Positions 1 to 10,628 of a stretch of 64,000 nucleotides of DNA are shown here, piece by piece. The stretch is from Burkholderiales bacterium (lineage in GTDB: Bacteria; Pseudomonadota; Gammaproteobacteria; Burkholderiales; Burkholderiaceae_C). Position numbers and translations under genes: made by a program. The stretch is from assembly GCA_016185015.1 (NCBI GenBank), contig JACPOI010000002.1:1-64000 (forward strand). Direction: 5' to 3'. The notes beneath the pieces are model-generated. The model was not told the DNA's origin and searched no databases. It saw only the letters and a program-made list of their open reading frames with translations. Within the stretch, counting starts at the first letter, position 1, and each line of letters begins with the position of its first letter.

Positions 1-71
1 AGGAAAACCTCCCGCCGGGTCTTCTTCCTCTTGCCTGCGTATTCGGCATCGGCGAAACTGATCTGGTCCAT
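1..71 (-). CDS. IS5-family transposase, N-terminal 23 codons
   Basis: The minus strand from ATG at 69-71 reads MDQISFADAEYAGKRKKTRR and continues to the window edge. This is the characteristic opening of IS5-type DDE transposases: a short 'ISFA-AE' segment, then a basic 'KKKTRRE' stretch. The catalytic DDE residues lie outside the window. The start lies 66 bp inside the terminal repeat, a normal leader length for this group. Whether the full transposase is intact cannot be judged. Confidence 0.85.
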   Translation of the reverse strand, partial: MDQISFADAEYAGKRKKTRREVF

Positions 72-121
72 CGGTATTACTCCTTTGCCACGATCAACGA
101 TTCAGCGGCTTGATCGGTGGA

Positions 122-137
122 CTTGTTCAGACCTTCC
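122..137 (-). repeat. terminal inverted repeat of the IS5-family element
   Basis: Plus-strand cttgttcagaccttcc is the complement of ggaaggtctgaacaag. It is followed directly by CTAG at 138-141, the probable target duplication. This marks the exact junction between the element and the interrupted gene. Confidence 0.8.
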
Positions 138-1072
138 CTAGAACTCAAGCGGCACTTATCTATGAAAAGTCCGATGCATTCGCAGGAGGAAGTCTAGGGA
201 ACATTGAGATCGGAGGCCTCGGGTCTACCGATGATGGAATCGTTCGGATGGGTATTGATGAATATATTCGGCGTTCGCTCAGAGCAGCCCCTGGAAAAGA
301 ACAGGAGGCCGAACAGTTGTTCGACCGCTTGGCATCCTGCGTAATGGAACTGCCCCCAAACGACGTCCCCTCGAAAGTTCGCAGCGCTCTTATCCATCCA
401 TCAGTTCGCCGCATTTTGGGAATTAGTGGAGGGACACCAGCCAACGCGATACCCCGCTGGTCGGCCTTTCCCGTGCTTCGACTAGCGAACGTGATGGAAA
501 CTGCGGAGTGTTGCCAATACCTGAACGCCCTTTCAACGCGACTTCTCTGGGGTAGCGAGCGACTCGCCAGTGCCGCATTCTCTGCCGCCGCATCGCAAAG
601 TTGGACTGACGAAGCTGCAAGTTATGTATTGACAGGACGCTTCAACTCGGATGTCGGGGCCTTGATTGCTGAAGACTCCAATCTGCTGCTAAGGATCCTT
701 GCATTTCGCGAATCACAGGCTGGAGAGTCATTCCGCATTGAGATTGCCGAGCGGATAGCGACAAATGACGGCGGGGAACTAATGACCGCAGTGAACTCGG
801 GCCTGAGGCAATCGCTGCCGACTCCCGTTCTAGACAAGGCGAGAGATCAGCTGTCGGGACTCTTCATTCCTCGTAATCCATTGCCAAGAATGACTCCCGC
901 TTTGTGGGGTGATCTTAGGAACGGTGACCAACGACTTAGCCAGTGGCGAAAGCGAAGCAAGCAATTGCTTGAAAAGACCTGCTCCCAACTAAGCATTGGA
1001 CCTTACGACCAGTGCCCTTGTGGCTCAGGAGAGAAGCTGAGGTTCTGTTGCCAAGATGCTTTACGTCAGTAA
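138..1072 (+). pseudogene. SEC-C motif protein, 5' end removed by IS insertion
   Basis: About 310 codons remain open from the IS junction to TAA at 1070-1072. The last residues contain CPCGSGEKLRFCC, the zinc-binding SEC-C motif found at the C-terminus of SecA and of many stand-alone proteins of unclear role. The rest has no domain I recognise. The open frame runs back into the IS end to a TTG at 110, and an in-frame stop lies at 59-61. Any product would therefore start on IS sequence (TTG 110) or inside the gene (ATG 248). The missing N-terminal part should lie beyond the far end of the IS. Base composition is visibly less GC-rich than the core genes to the right, which suggests acquired DNA. 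Nothing gene-like is seen at 1073-1306. Confidence 0.75.
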
Positions 1073-1306
1073 GGCAACGTTCTGGTACACGAGGATCGCC
1101 TGGTAGGTCAATTTTCGCTTAAATCAGAAATGGCATCTTCCTCACGTAAGAGTGGTTTTCTCTTTCCCATTTCAGCTGATGGTCACCCAACCGCGCATGC
1201 TGTCTCAGTGCCGAACTGACACTAACTCTTAAACGGGCATCCCGCTTCCTCGAAACCACCTCCCGAGCCCCACACCTGGCACCAGCCGCTTCGATGCCTT
1301 TGGGCT

Positions 1307-1531
1307 TCACTCCTCCAAGTCCCCCCACCCACTGACCTTGCTGAACAGCACCTCACCGGTTGGGACGTGGATGACACGCACCACACCGCCCGGTGGGTCC
1401 GTGATGCTCTTGGCGGCCAGGGATACGGCCAGCTCACGGCTGGCCAGCAGGGAACCATCGCGCACATTCGTGCGGGGCAGCGATGCCACGATGGGGGAGG
1501 AGCTTTCGATCTTGTAGGACAAGGTGTTCAT
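1307..1531 (-). CDS. small conserved-looking protein, 74 residues
   Basis: The ORF begins MNTLSYKIESSSPIVASLPR and ends GWGDLEE. The start ATG (1529-1531) is preceded by GAGAGG at a good ribosome-binding distance, which supports translation. There is no signal peptide, membrane segment or cysteine motif. The second half (DPPGGVVRVIHVPTGEVLFSK) resembles a small beta-strand fold. Function is unknown. It stands alone between the interrupted SEC-C gene and the next small ORF, and 1532-1777 holds nothing I can identify. Confidence 0.55.
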   Translation of the reverse strand: MNTLSYKIESSSPIVASLPRTNVRDGSLLASRELAVSLAAKSITDPPGGVVRVIHVPTGEVLFSKVSGWGDLEE

Positions 1532-1777
1532 GGCAGCCTCTCATGGGTGGATACGCGCTCGGAAAAGATAGCTTCTCATGGGAGTTTTACAAGCGTATGT
1601 GAAGGCCCCCAAAACTTCTCATCAAGATGTAAGTCCTGAGACGAATTGCCTATCGTCTGTCATGGCGCGGTCACGTGGGTGTTACGCCTGGAAGCATCAA
1701 AAACCACCCCTGCTCATACCGGCAGCGGGTTTCCTGTCGCCGCCGCGGTCAACGCAACTGAACCAGGCCCTGCCGTC

Positions 1778-2140
1778 TCAAGGTCTATCCGGGGACCGCA
1801 CTTGAGCCGCCCCACGCGCCTCGGCGTTGACCCGCTGCTGGCAATCGCCGCTCACTTCACGCCCCTGCAGGCTGTTGCAGCGCCAGAGAGCCTCGGCGTG
1901 TTGGGCCTGCGCCTCCTGCCGCAACCCGCTTTGCTGCATGGAGCCGCGCACGACCTGATAAAAAACCAGCAGCACGGCCACCAGCACCACGATAGCCACG
2001 AGCAGCGGCCACAGCCGGGGGCGGACCTTCGTGACGGCCAGGCGGTCTTCCTTGGCTTCCTCTTGAAGCTCCAGTCGCAACGCGGCAGCACCGGCGATTC
2101 TGACGCTCGACGCGGTGGCCTCGGAGAAATGGGGATCCAT
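1778..2140 (-). CDS. small single-pass membrane protein, 120 residues, unknown function
   Basis: The predicted product starts MDPHFSEATASSVRIAGAAA. Charged residues lead into one strong hydrophobic helix, roughly residues 44-64 (LWPLLVAIVVLVAVLLVFYQ). A cytoplasmic or periplasmic tail with two cysteines follows (about residues 88-103). The frame is open upstream to 2269, but that extension is cysteine- and arginine-rich and looks non-coding, so ATG 2138-2140 was chosen. No clear ribosome-binding site is visible. It lies downstream of, and on the same strand as, the histidine kinase gene but is probably separate from that operon. Confidence 0.5.
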   Translation of the reverse strand: MDPHFSEATASSVRIAGAAALRLELQEEAKEDRLAVTKVRPRLWPLLVAIVVLVAVLLVFYQVVRGSMQQSGLRQEAQAQHAEALWRCNSLQGREVSGDCQQRVNAEARGAAQVRSPDRP

Positions 2141-2304
2141 GGATGACTCTCGTATCAGCCCGTGAGCACGGACTGTTTGGACCCACTGTACAGCGGCTGG
2201 GCTTACCTGCCGGTGCACCAGACGAATGGCCAGGCATGAACAGGGGCCAAGGAGGCGCAACCCGCTCACCGCGCACGCGCGGGGCAGCTTGCTCTTTTCC
2301 CGCC

Positions 2305-3732
2305 TCAGCTATCCAACGCAGCGTAGCCGGGCAGCGACAGCTCGGCCTGGAGCCCGCCCAGGCCGGCCACCCCCAACCTCACCTCGCCCTGGTACAGGCC
2401 GGCCAGCTCGCGCGCGATGTCCAGGCCCAGGCCGGTGCCGGGGGTGCGCTCGTCGGCGCGCACGCCGCGCTCGAACACGCGGCTGCGCTCGGCCTCGCTC
2501 AGACCGGGCCCGTCGTCTTCGATGCGGATGCGCAACTGGCCATCGGCATGGCTCGCAGTAAGCTGGACGCGGCTATGTGCCCACTTGCAGGCGTTGTCGA
2601 GCAAATTGCCCACCATCTCCTGCAGGTCCTGCGACTCGCCGGCGAACTGCAGGTTCTCCGGCAGCGGCGCCACGGTGATGACGAGTTCGGGCCGGCCTTC
2701 GCGCTGGGCGTGGACCTTGCGCATGACACGCACCAGCCCGTCCACCACGGGCGCAACCTCGGTGCGCACCCCGGCGATGCCGGCACCCGCAGCCCGGGCG
2801 CGGCCCAGGTGCCAGTCGACCTGGTGGCGGATGCTGGCCACCTGCTCCTGCAACTGGCCAGTCCAGGCGCGCCGATCCGCGCTCGGGTCTTCGGCCAGGT
2901 GGCTCAAGACGGCCAGCGGGGTCTTGATGGCATGCGCCAGGTTGCCAGCCATCTGGCGCGCGCGCTTGACGACCTGTTCGTTCTGGTCGAGCACGTGGTT
3001 GAAGTCCTGCACCAGCGGGTCGACCTCGGCGGGGAAGGCACCGCGCAGGCGCTGCTCGCGGCCCTGGCGGATGGACAGCACGGCGTTCTGCAGTTTGCGC
3101 AGCGGCAAGAGGCCCAGGCTCACCTGCGCCCAGGCCGCGAGCAGCAAGGCGACGCCCAGCACCGAGAGCGAGAGCGCGAGTTGGCGCGAGAAGCTGGCCA
3201 CGGCGCTCTCCAGTTCCGCCATGTCGGCGGCCACGGTGAGGCGCCAGCCCGGTGCGGCCTGGGCCGTACCCTGGTCCGCGCTCACGAACTGCACGCGGCG
3301 TTCCAGCGCCAGCAGGCCCTGCCCGTCGGGCCCCGGAATCTGGTGGTGATGCAGTTCGCCACGGCCCAGATCATCGGGGGGCAAGGCCAGCTCGCTGTCC
3401 CACAGCGAACGCGAGCGCAGCAGCGGGCGGGCGGGTGATGGTGCGGTGCCGGCCGGGGCCAGGGCCTCGATCTGCCAGTACAGGCCCGAATACGGCGTGT
3501 GCCAGCGCGGGTCGCTCAGGGGCGCCTTGAGTTGCGGGCGTTGCTGTGCATCGGGCTCCAGCGCAGCGGTGAGCTGGTCCAGCTGGCGCAGCAGCTGGGT
3601 GTCGAACTGCGCGGTGACATGCGTGCGGAACAGGCTGGAGATCAGCAGGCCGGCGCCCAGCAGCGCCAGAGCCACCGCCACCAGGGTCAGGCCCAGCAGG
3701 CGCCAGCGCAGGGAGCGCGCCCAGGCCTTCAT
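2305..3732 (-). CDS. sensor histidine kinase of OmpR-type two-component system
   Basis: This is a 475-residue inner-membrane kinase. A transmembrane helix at about 11-33 is followed by a periplasmic sensor region of about 150 residues and a second helix at about 185-207. The phosphoacceptor is H267 in GNLAHAIKTPL. The C-terminal ATPase domain has an N-box (GNLLDNACKWA) and G-boxes (DDGPGL, GTGLGLDIA). It resembles the QseC/PhoQ class. The ATG overlaps the stop of the response regulator by 4 bp (ATGA), so the two are translationally coupled. Its ligand cannot be read from sequence. The divergent SHP/diheme cytochrome genes are the obvious candidate targets (inference). Confidence 0.93.
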   Translation of the reverse strand: MKAWARSLRWRLLGLTLVAVALALLGAGLLISSLFRTHVTAQFDTQLLRQLDQLTAALEPDAQQRPQLKAPLSDPRWHTPYSGLYWQIEALAPAGTAPSPARPLLRSRSLWDSELALPPDDLGRGELHHHQIPGPDGQGLLALERRVQFVSADQGTAQAAPGWRLTVAADMAELESAVASFSRQLALSLSVLGVALLLAAWAQVSLGLLPLRKLQNAVLSIRQGREQRLRGAFPAEVDPLVQDFNHVLDQNEQVVKRARQMAGNLAHAIKTPLAVLSHLAEDPSADRRAWTGQLQEQVASIRHQVDWHLGRARAAGAGIAGVRTEVAPVVDGLVRVMRKVHAQREGRPELVITVAPLPENLQFAGESQDLQEMVGNLLDNACKWAHSRVQLTASHADGQLRIRIEDDGPGLSEAERSRVFERGVRADERTPGTGLGLDIARELAGLYQGEVRLGVAGLGGLQAELSLPGYAALDS

Positions 3733-4409
3733 GCGGCTGCGGCCGGGCTGGCCGGCACGTTGAGGCGGTAGCCCAGGCCGCGCACGGTTTCGATCATGGC
3801 AGTGGGCAGCTTCTTGCGCAGGCGTGCGACGAAGACCTCGATGGTGTTGGAGTCGCGCTCGAAATCCTGGGCGTAGAGATGCTCGGTGAGCACCGTGCGC
3901 GAGACCAGCTCGTTGGGGTGGTGCATGAGGTAGGACAGCAGCTTGAACTCCTGCGCGGTCAGGTTCACGGGCTGGCCGTCCAGCGTGACCTTGCCGCTGC
4001 GCGTGTCCAGCGCCAGCGGGCCGCAGGCCAGCAGCGCGGAGGACAGGCCGCTGGCGCGGCGGATCAGCGCGCGCACCCGGGCCAGCAGCTCTTCGGTGTG
4101 GAAGGGTTTGGTGAGGTAGTCGTCGGCGCCGGCGTCGATGCCGGCCACCTTCTCGTGCCACTGGTCGCGCGCGGTGAGGATGAGCACCGGCGCGCTCATG
4201 CCTTCGCTGCGCCAGCGCTTGAGCACGCTCAGGCCGTCCAGCACGGGCAGACCCAGGTCCAGCACCACGGCGTCGTAGGCCTGCACCCCGCCCTGGACCC
4301 AGGCGTCGCGGCCGTTGTCGGCCTGGTCGACGGCGTAACCGGCATCCAGCAGCACCTGGCGCAATTGCGCGGCCAGCGTGGCTTCGTCTTCGACCAGCAG
4401 CACGCGCAT
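3729..4409 (-). CDS. OmpR/PhoB-family response regulator
   Basis: The 226-residue protein has a receiver domain with the acidic pocket near residues 7-9, phosphoacceptor D51 (VVLDLGLP) and K102 (TKPF). A winged-helix DNA-binding domain spans about 130-218 and ends in the usual VRGLGYRL. It is a transcription factor paired with the downstream kinase: its stop overlaps the kinase ATG by 4 bp. Its own ATG overlaps the PepSY gene's stop by 1 bp. All expected catalytic residues are present. The operon may control itself and the divergent cytochrome genes; this is inferred from position only. Confidence 0.93.
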   Translation of the reverse strand: MRVLLVEDEATLAAQLRQVLLDAGYAVDQADNGRDAWVQGGVQAYDAVVLDLGLPVLDGLSVLKRWRSEGMSAPVLILTARDQWHEKVAGIDAGADDYLTKPFHTEELLARVRALIRRASGLSSALLACGPLALDTRSGKVTLDGQPVNLTAQEFKLLSYLMHHPNELVSRTVLTEHLYAQDFERDSNTIEVFVARLRKKLPTAMIETVRGLGYRLNVPASPAAAA

Positions 4410-4717
4410 CAGCGTTGAACCTCGCGCTGCCGGATGATCGCGGCGGTCTTGGCGTCGACCTTGAGCTTGAGCAGGCCGCCACCGCCTTGCAGGATCTTGA
4501 GTTCGTAGATCCAGAGGCCCTTCTCGCGCTCCAGCTCCACTTCCAGCACGTTGCCGGGATGGTCCTTGGCCACGCGCTCCAGCACCACGTGCAAGGGCAG
4601 CACTTCGCCGGCCTGCAAGGCGGCGCGGGCGCGGTCGTGGTCGCCGTCGGCCAGGCTGGCCAGCGGCGTCAGGGCCGCGGCGGCAAACAAGGTGGCGATG
4701 GCGAGGGGGGTGCGCAT
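4409..4717 (-). CDS. exported PepSY-domain protein
   Basis: The 102-residue protein begins with a clear signal peptide (MRTPLAIATLFAAAALTPLA, cleavage near SLA-DG). One PepSY domain follows, ending LKLKVDAKTAAIIRQREVQR. Single-PepSY periplasmic proteins often sit beside two-component systems and are thought to bind or inhibit a partner in the periplasm. This is the first gene of the PepSY-regulator-kinase operon, so a role in modulating the kinase sensor domain is plausible (inference). It lies 146 bp from the divergent cytochrome gene, so that spacer must hold both promoters. Confidence 0.85.
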   Translation of the reverse strand: MRTPLAIATLFAAAALTPLASLADGDHDRARAALQAGEVLPLHVVLERVAKDHPGNVLEVELEREKGLWIYELKILQGGGGLLKLKVDAKTAAIIRQREVQR

Positions 4718-4863
4718 GAGGGGTGACCTGATGGAGATCTTATTCCCCCATTGTGCGCAGCGAAGCTGAACGGCAGATGAACGACCGCTTCAGCCTGGGT
4801 ACAGGCAGCGGGGCGCACCATCAACGCCATCCCGAAACCCCACCCCAACAACAGGAGTCGTTC

Positions 4864-5271
4864 ATGAAGAAGATCAAGTGGATGTCGGCCGCCGCCGGGC
4901 TGGCCATGGTGCTGATGCTGCAGCCGGCCCAGGCGGCGGACACCAGCCTGGCCCAGGAGCTGGCGCGCTGGAACGCCCTGGCCGGCGCACCCGGCAACGC
5001 GGCCCAGGGCAAGGTCTTTTTCGGCAGCCAGCACGGCGGTGAATGGTCTTGCGCCTCCTGCCACGGCACGTCGCCCACCGGCCAGGGCAAACACGCGAGC
5101 ACGGGCAAGACCATCGCCCCGCTGGCGCCGGCCTTCAACCCGCAGGCCTTCACCGAGACCGCCAAGGTGGACAAGTGGCTGCGCCGCAATTGCAAGGACG
5201 TGCTGAGCCGCGAATGCACGGCCGCCGAGAAGGCCGACGTGCTGGCCTACCTGGCCAGCCTGAAACCCTGA
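4864..5271 (+). CDS. SHP-type monoheme cytochrome c (DUF1924)
   Basis: The 135-residue periplasmic cytochrome has a signal peptide ending at QPAQA-A (about residue 25) and one heme-attachment motif CASCH at 63-67. The family is the 'sphaeroides heme protein' (SHP), a high-spin cytochrome with an asparagine heme ligand that can bind oxygen and other small ligands. The late RRNCKDVLSREC segment (about 107-118) would supply that asparagine and a disulfide pair (inference by family). The start follows AGGAG. It is the first gene of a cytochrome operon and is followed after 18 bp by the diheme cytochrome, its usual electron-transfer partner. Confidence 0.87.
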   Translation: MKKIKWMSAAAGLAMVLMLQPAQAADTSLAQELARWNALAGAPGNAAQGKVFFGSQHGGEWSCASCHGTSPTGQGKHASTGKTIAPLAPAFNPQAFTETAKVDKWLRRNCKDVLSRECTAAEKADVLAYLASLKP

Positions 5272-5289
5272 GCCCGCCGGAGCCACACC

Positions 5290-5817
5290 ATGCCATCTCC
5301 ATCCCTCATCCGAAACGCAGGCCTACGCACCCTGCCGGCCCTGGCCTTGCTGCTGGGTCTGACGACCGGCGCCTTGGCCGACAGCGGCAACCTGAACCCG
5401 CGCCAGATGCTGCCCGGCTACCAGCAGGAATGCGCGGCCTGTCACCTGGCCTACCCGCCGGGCCTGCTGCCAGCGCGTTCCTGGGATCGCATCATGAACG
5501 GCCTGGACAAACACTACGGCACCGACGCCTCGCTCGACGCGGCCACGGTGCAGCAGATCGGCCAGTGGCTGCAGGCCCACGCCGGTACCTACAAGCGCGT
5601 GAGCGCGCCGCCGCCGCAGGACCGCATCACCGAATCGGACTGGTTCCTGCGCAAGCACCGCAAGCTGGATGCGCCCGTGTGGCAGCACGCCAGCGTGAAG
5701 AGCGCCGCCAACTGCGCGGCCTGCCACACCCGCGCCGAGCAGGGCAGCTTTGACGAGCGCGAACTTCAATTCCCCCGCGGCCTGGACGCGCGCTACCGCC
5801 GCGCCTTCCAGGACTGA
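5290..5817 (+). CDS. diheme cytochrome c (DHC), SHP partner
   Basis: The 175-residue protein has a signal peptide ending near TGALA-DS (residue 30) and two CAACH heme sites, at 48-52 and 142-146. The spacing and company match the DHC proteins described with SHP, which pass electrons from a membrane cytochrome b to SHP. The stop codon shares one base with an ATG at 5817 that could start the next gene, so the operon is tightly packed. No axial ligands beyond the motif histidines were assigned. Confidence 0.87.
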   Translation: MPSPSLIRNAGLRTLPALALLLGLTTGALADSGNLNPRQMLPGYQQECAACHLAYPPGLLPARSWDRIMNGLDKHYGTDASLDAATVQQIGQWLQAHAGTYKRVSAPPPQDRITESDWFLRKHRKLDAPVWQHASVKSAANCAACHTRAEQGSFDERELQFPRGLDARYRRAFQD

Positions 5818-5840
5818 TGAACCCGAACCGGAGTGACACC

Positions 5841-6590
5841 ATGAACACCACCTCCCCCCACACCACCGTGGCCAGCGCCACGCCGCGCCAGGCCGCGGCG
5901 ACCCGCCGCGTCATCGACGCGCCCACACGCATGTTCCACTGGCTGTTTGCCCTGTGCTTCGTGGGGGCCTACCTCACGGCCGACGGCGAGCGCCTGCGCC
6001 TGGTGCACGTCGTGCTGGGCTACAGCATGGCCGGCCTGCTGGTCTTTCGTGTGCTCTACGGCCTGCTCGGCCCGCGGCAGGCGCGCCTGTCCCTGCTCTG
6101 GGGCAAGGTGGCGGCCGCGCCGGCCTGGCTGCGCAGCCTGAAGGCAGCGTGGTGGGGCACGGGCCAGGCCCCTGCGCCGGTGAACTGGCGCCAGGGCCAG
6201 TACCTGGCCATGGCGATGACCGTGATCGCCCTGCTGGCCGTGGTGCTGCCGCTGACGCTGAGCGGCTACGCAGCTTTCCACGAATGGGGCGGCGAGTGGC
6301 TCGAAGAGATCCACGAAGCGATGGGTGAGTTCATGCTGTGGCTGGTGCTGGGCCACCTAGCCTTCCTGCTGACCCTGAGCGTCTTGCGCCGCAAAAACCA
6401 GGCCACACCCATGCTCACCGGCCGCATGGAAGGCAAGGGACCGGACCTGGCCAAACGCAACCACGCCTGGCTGGCCGCGCTGCTGCTGGCTGGCGTGCTC
6501 GCCTACTGGGCCTGGGAATGGCAGCAGGCGCCCCAGGCCGCGCCGACCCGGGTCAGCTGCAGCAGGGATCGCCACGCCAACGACTGCTGA
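5841..6590 (+). CDS. cytochrome b561-type membrane subunit
   Basis: This integral membrane protein of about 249 residues has four main hydrophobic helices (starting near FHWLFALCFVGAYL, LGYSMAGLLVFRVLY, GQYLAMAMTVIALLAVVLPL and MLWLVLGHLAFLLTL) and one near the C-terminus. Histidines in the first, second and fourth helices are the likely b-heme ligands. It should take electrons from the quinone pool to DHC and SHP. ATG 5841 is chosen because GGAG precedes it; ATG 5817, overlapping the DHC stop, would add eight residues. The C-terminus (after about residue 230) is hydrophilic with two cysteines. A strong terminator follows. Confidence 0.85.
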   Translation: MNTTSPHTTVASATPRQAAATRRVIDAPTRMFHWLFALCFVGAYLTADGERLRLVHVVLGYSMAGLLVFRVLYGLLGPRQARLSLLWGKVAAAPAWLRSLKAAWWGTGQAPAPVNWRQGQYLAMAMTVIALLAVVLPLTLSGYAAFHEWGGEWLEEIHEAMGEFMLWLVLGHLAFLLTLSVLRRKNQATPMLTGRMEGKGPDLAKRNHAWLAALLLAGVLAYWAWEWQQAPQAAPTRVSCSRDRHANDC

Positions 6591-6610
6591 GAACTGATCC
6601 CCTGGACGTG

Positions 6611-6649
6611 AAAAACCCGCCTCCTGCTTGCGCAGGGGCGGGTTTTTTT
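6611..6649. terminator. bidirectional terminator between cytochrome b gene and clpB
   Basis: The stem AACCCGCC-CCTGC pairs with GCAGG-GCGGGTT, with A-rich and T-rich flanks on its two sides. It can stop transcription from both the rightward cytochrome operon and the leftward clpB gene. Confidence 0.85.
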
Positions 6650-6668
6650 GGCGCGAAGCGCCGGGGAA

Positions 6669-9263
<2,595 letters not shown>

Positions 9264-9287
9264 GAAATCCTCCGGTTGCAGCCCAGC

Positions 9288-9313
9288 TTTGGGTGCATGG
9301 TAGAGATTTCAAG
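9288..9313 (-). promoter_or_regulatory. probable sigma-32 (heat shock) promoter of clpB
   Basis: On the minus strand CTTGAA (9308-9313) is separated by 14 bp from CCCAAA (9288-9293). This resembles the sigma-32 consensus CTTGAA-N13/14-CCCCAT. It would start transcription about 20 nt before the clpB ATG, with GGAGGA in the short leader. Confidence 0.6.
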
Positions 9314-9376
9314 GGATAGCGGCGACTTCTTTTTTGACCGGGGTCAAATGGGTGTCATCCCGCCGTGGGTGGCAGC

Positions 9377-10624
9377 CTACTTCACAGCATCCTGCGAGAA
9401 GCCGGCGATGCGCTTGTAGTTCTCCGAGATCTCGCGCAGCTCTTCCTGGCTGATGAGGTCGTCGATGTGGCGGAAGGGCTTGCCGCCGCTGAGTTCGTCG
9501 ACCTTGATGTTGATGAGATCAGGCGGCGCCGTCCGGTTGGTACGGACCACGCGCGCCGTAGCTTCCACGCGGGCCTGGTCGTAGATCTGCAGGGCGGCCT
9601 GCGGATCGGGGGTGACCGCCAGCAGTTCGGCCAGCGTGCGCGCGTCGATCAGGCCCTGCGCGGCGCCGTTGGAGCCGCGCGGGTACATGGGGTGTGCCGC
9701 GTCGCCCATGAAGGTCACCCGATCAAAGGTCCAGCGTGCCACCGGGTCCTTGTCGACCATGGGGTACTCGAGGATGTACTGGGCGTTGGCGATGAGGGCG
9801 GGCACGTCGAGCCAGTCGAACTTCCAGTCGGCGTAGATGCCCTCGAAGTCGGCCTTGTTGCCGGGGCGGTTCCAGTCGTTCATGGACTCGCCTTCATGCT
9901 GGATCTCGGCCATCCAGTTGATGAGTTGGTTGCCCTGCCCGTCCACGTTGTCGACGATGGGGTAGATCACCATCTTGCCGGTGTGGATGGAGCCCACGCG
10001 CATATAACTCTTGCCCGTCAGGATGGGCTTGTGCACGGTGACTCCGCGCCAGGTGTTGATGCCGGCGAAGGCCACCTTCTCGTCTGGGTAGAACTGGCGG
10101 CGGATGGTGGAGTTGACGCCGTCACAGGCGATGACGATGTCGGCCCGCACGCTGGGACGCCGGTTGCCTTTTGCATCGACGAAGTGCACGGTGGCACCCA
10201 GTGCGTCCTGCTCCACGCCGGTGCAGCGGTGGTCGGTGTGGATGTGCTGCGGGCCGATCTGCGCCAGCGCCTCCTCGTACAGGATGCGGTGCAGCTTGCC
10301 GCGGTGGATGCCGACCTCCGGGTGGGGATAACCGGCATGCCGCCCGCGCGGCTCCTTGTAGATGTACTGGCCGTAGCGGTTGAAGAACACGCTCTCCAGG
10401 TTCTCGATGCCCACGGCTTCGAGCTTGCCCTGCACACCCAGCGCGGCCAGCTCGCGCATGGCGTGCGGCAACAGGGTGATGCCCACGCCCAGCTCCTTGA
10501 CCTCGGGCACGGCCTCGTACACGTCGCAGGCGATGCCGCGCTGGTGCAGGGACAGGGCCAGGCCCAGACCGGCAACGCCCCCGCCCACGACGGCGATGCG
10601 GGTGCCCTGATGCAACTCGCCCAT
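9377..10624 (-). CDS. FAD-dependent aromatic monooxygenase
   Basis: This 415-residue class A flavoprotein hydroxylase resembles PhzS and salicylate hydroxylase. The N-terminal Rossmann fingerprint is VVGGGVAGLGLALSL (about 12-26), and the FAD ribityl/phosphate motif is FMGDAAHPMYPRGSNGA (about 311-327). There is no signal peptide, so it is cytoplasmic. It is the last gene of a three-gene operon, 4 bp after the Bug gene. It should use NAD(P)H and O2 to hydroxylate a phenolic or heteroaromatic substrate. With a decarboxylase in the same operon, the substrate may be the decarboxylation product (inference). The exact substrate cannot be named. Confidence 0.85.
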   Translation of the reverse strand: MGELHQGTRIAVVGGGVAGLGLALSLHQRGIACDVYEAVPEVKELGVGITLLPHAMRELAALGVQGKLEAVGIENLESVFFNRYGQYIYKEPRGRHAGYPHPEVGIHRGKLHRILYEEALAQIGPQHIHTDHRCTGVEQDALGATVHFVDAKGNRRPSVRADIVIACDGVNSTIRRQFYPDEKVAFAGINTWRGVTVHKPILTGKSYMRVGSIHTGKMVIYPIVDNVDGQGNQLINWMAEIQHEGESMNDWNRPGNKADFEGIYADWKFDWLDVPALIANAQYILEYPMVDKDPVARWTFDRVTFMGDAAHPMYPRGSNGAAQGLIDARTLAELLAVTPDPQAALQIYDQARVEATARVVRTNRTAPPDLINIKVDELSGGKPFRHIDDLISQEELREISENYKRIAGFSQDAVK

Positions 10625-10628
10625 GGAC

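Larger units (their letters stand above)
1..137 (-). mobile_element. IS5-family insertion sequence, transposase-start end only
   Basis: Only the end of the element carrying the transposase start is in the window; the rest lies to the left. The transposase reads leftward from 71. The outer boundary at 137 is set by a 16-bp end that reads ggaaggtctgaacaag on the minus strand, close to the remembered IS5-group terminal repeat. The next four bases, 138-141, are CTAG, which fits the YTAR target that IS5 elements duplicate. The element sits inside the reading frame of the SEC-C gene to its right. The other end and the second CTAG copy cannot be seen. Confidence 0.85.

Noticed and set aside
1532-1777. 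Repeated short string TCTCATGGG near 1537 and 1572
   Set aside because: Two copies of a 9-mer are not enough to support a repeat family or a regulatory array.
2143-3438. Long plus-strand open frame (431 codons) opposite the histidine kinase
   Set aside because: It is antisense to a kinase with complete motifs, consists of A/R/G/Q-rich sequence without domains, and results from high GC content.
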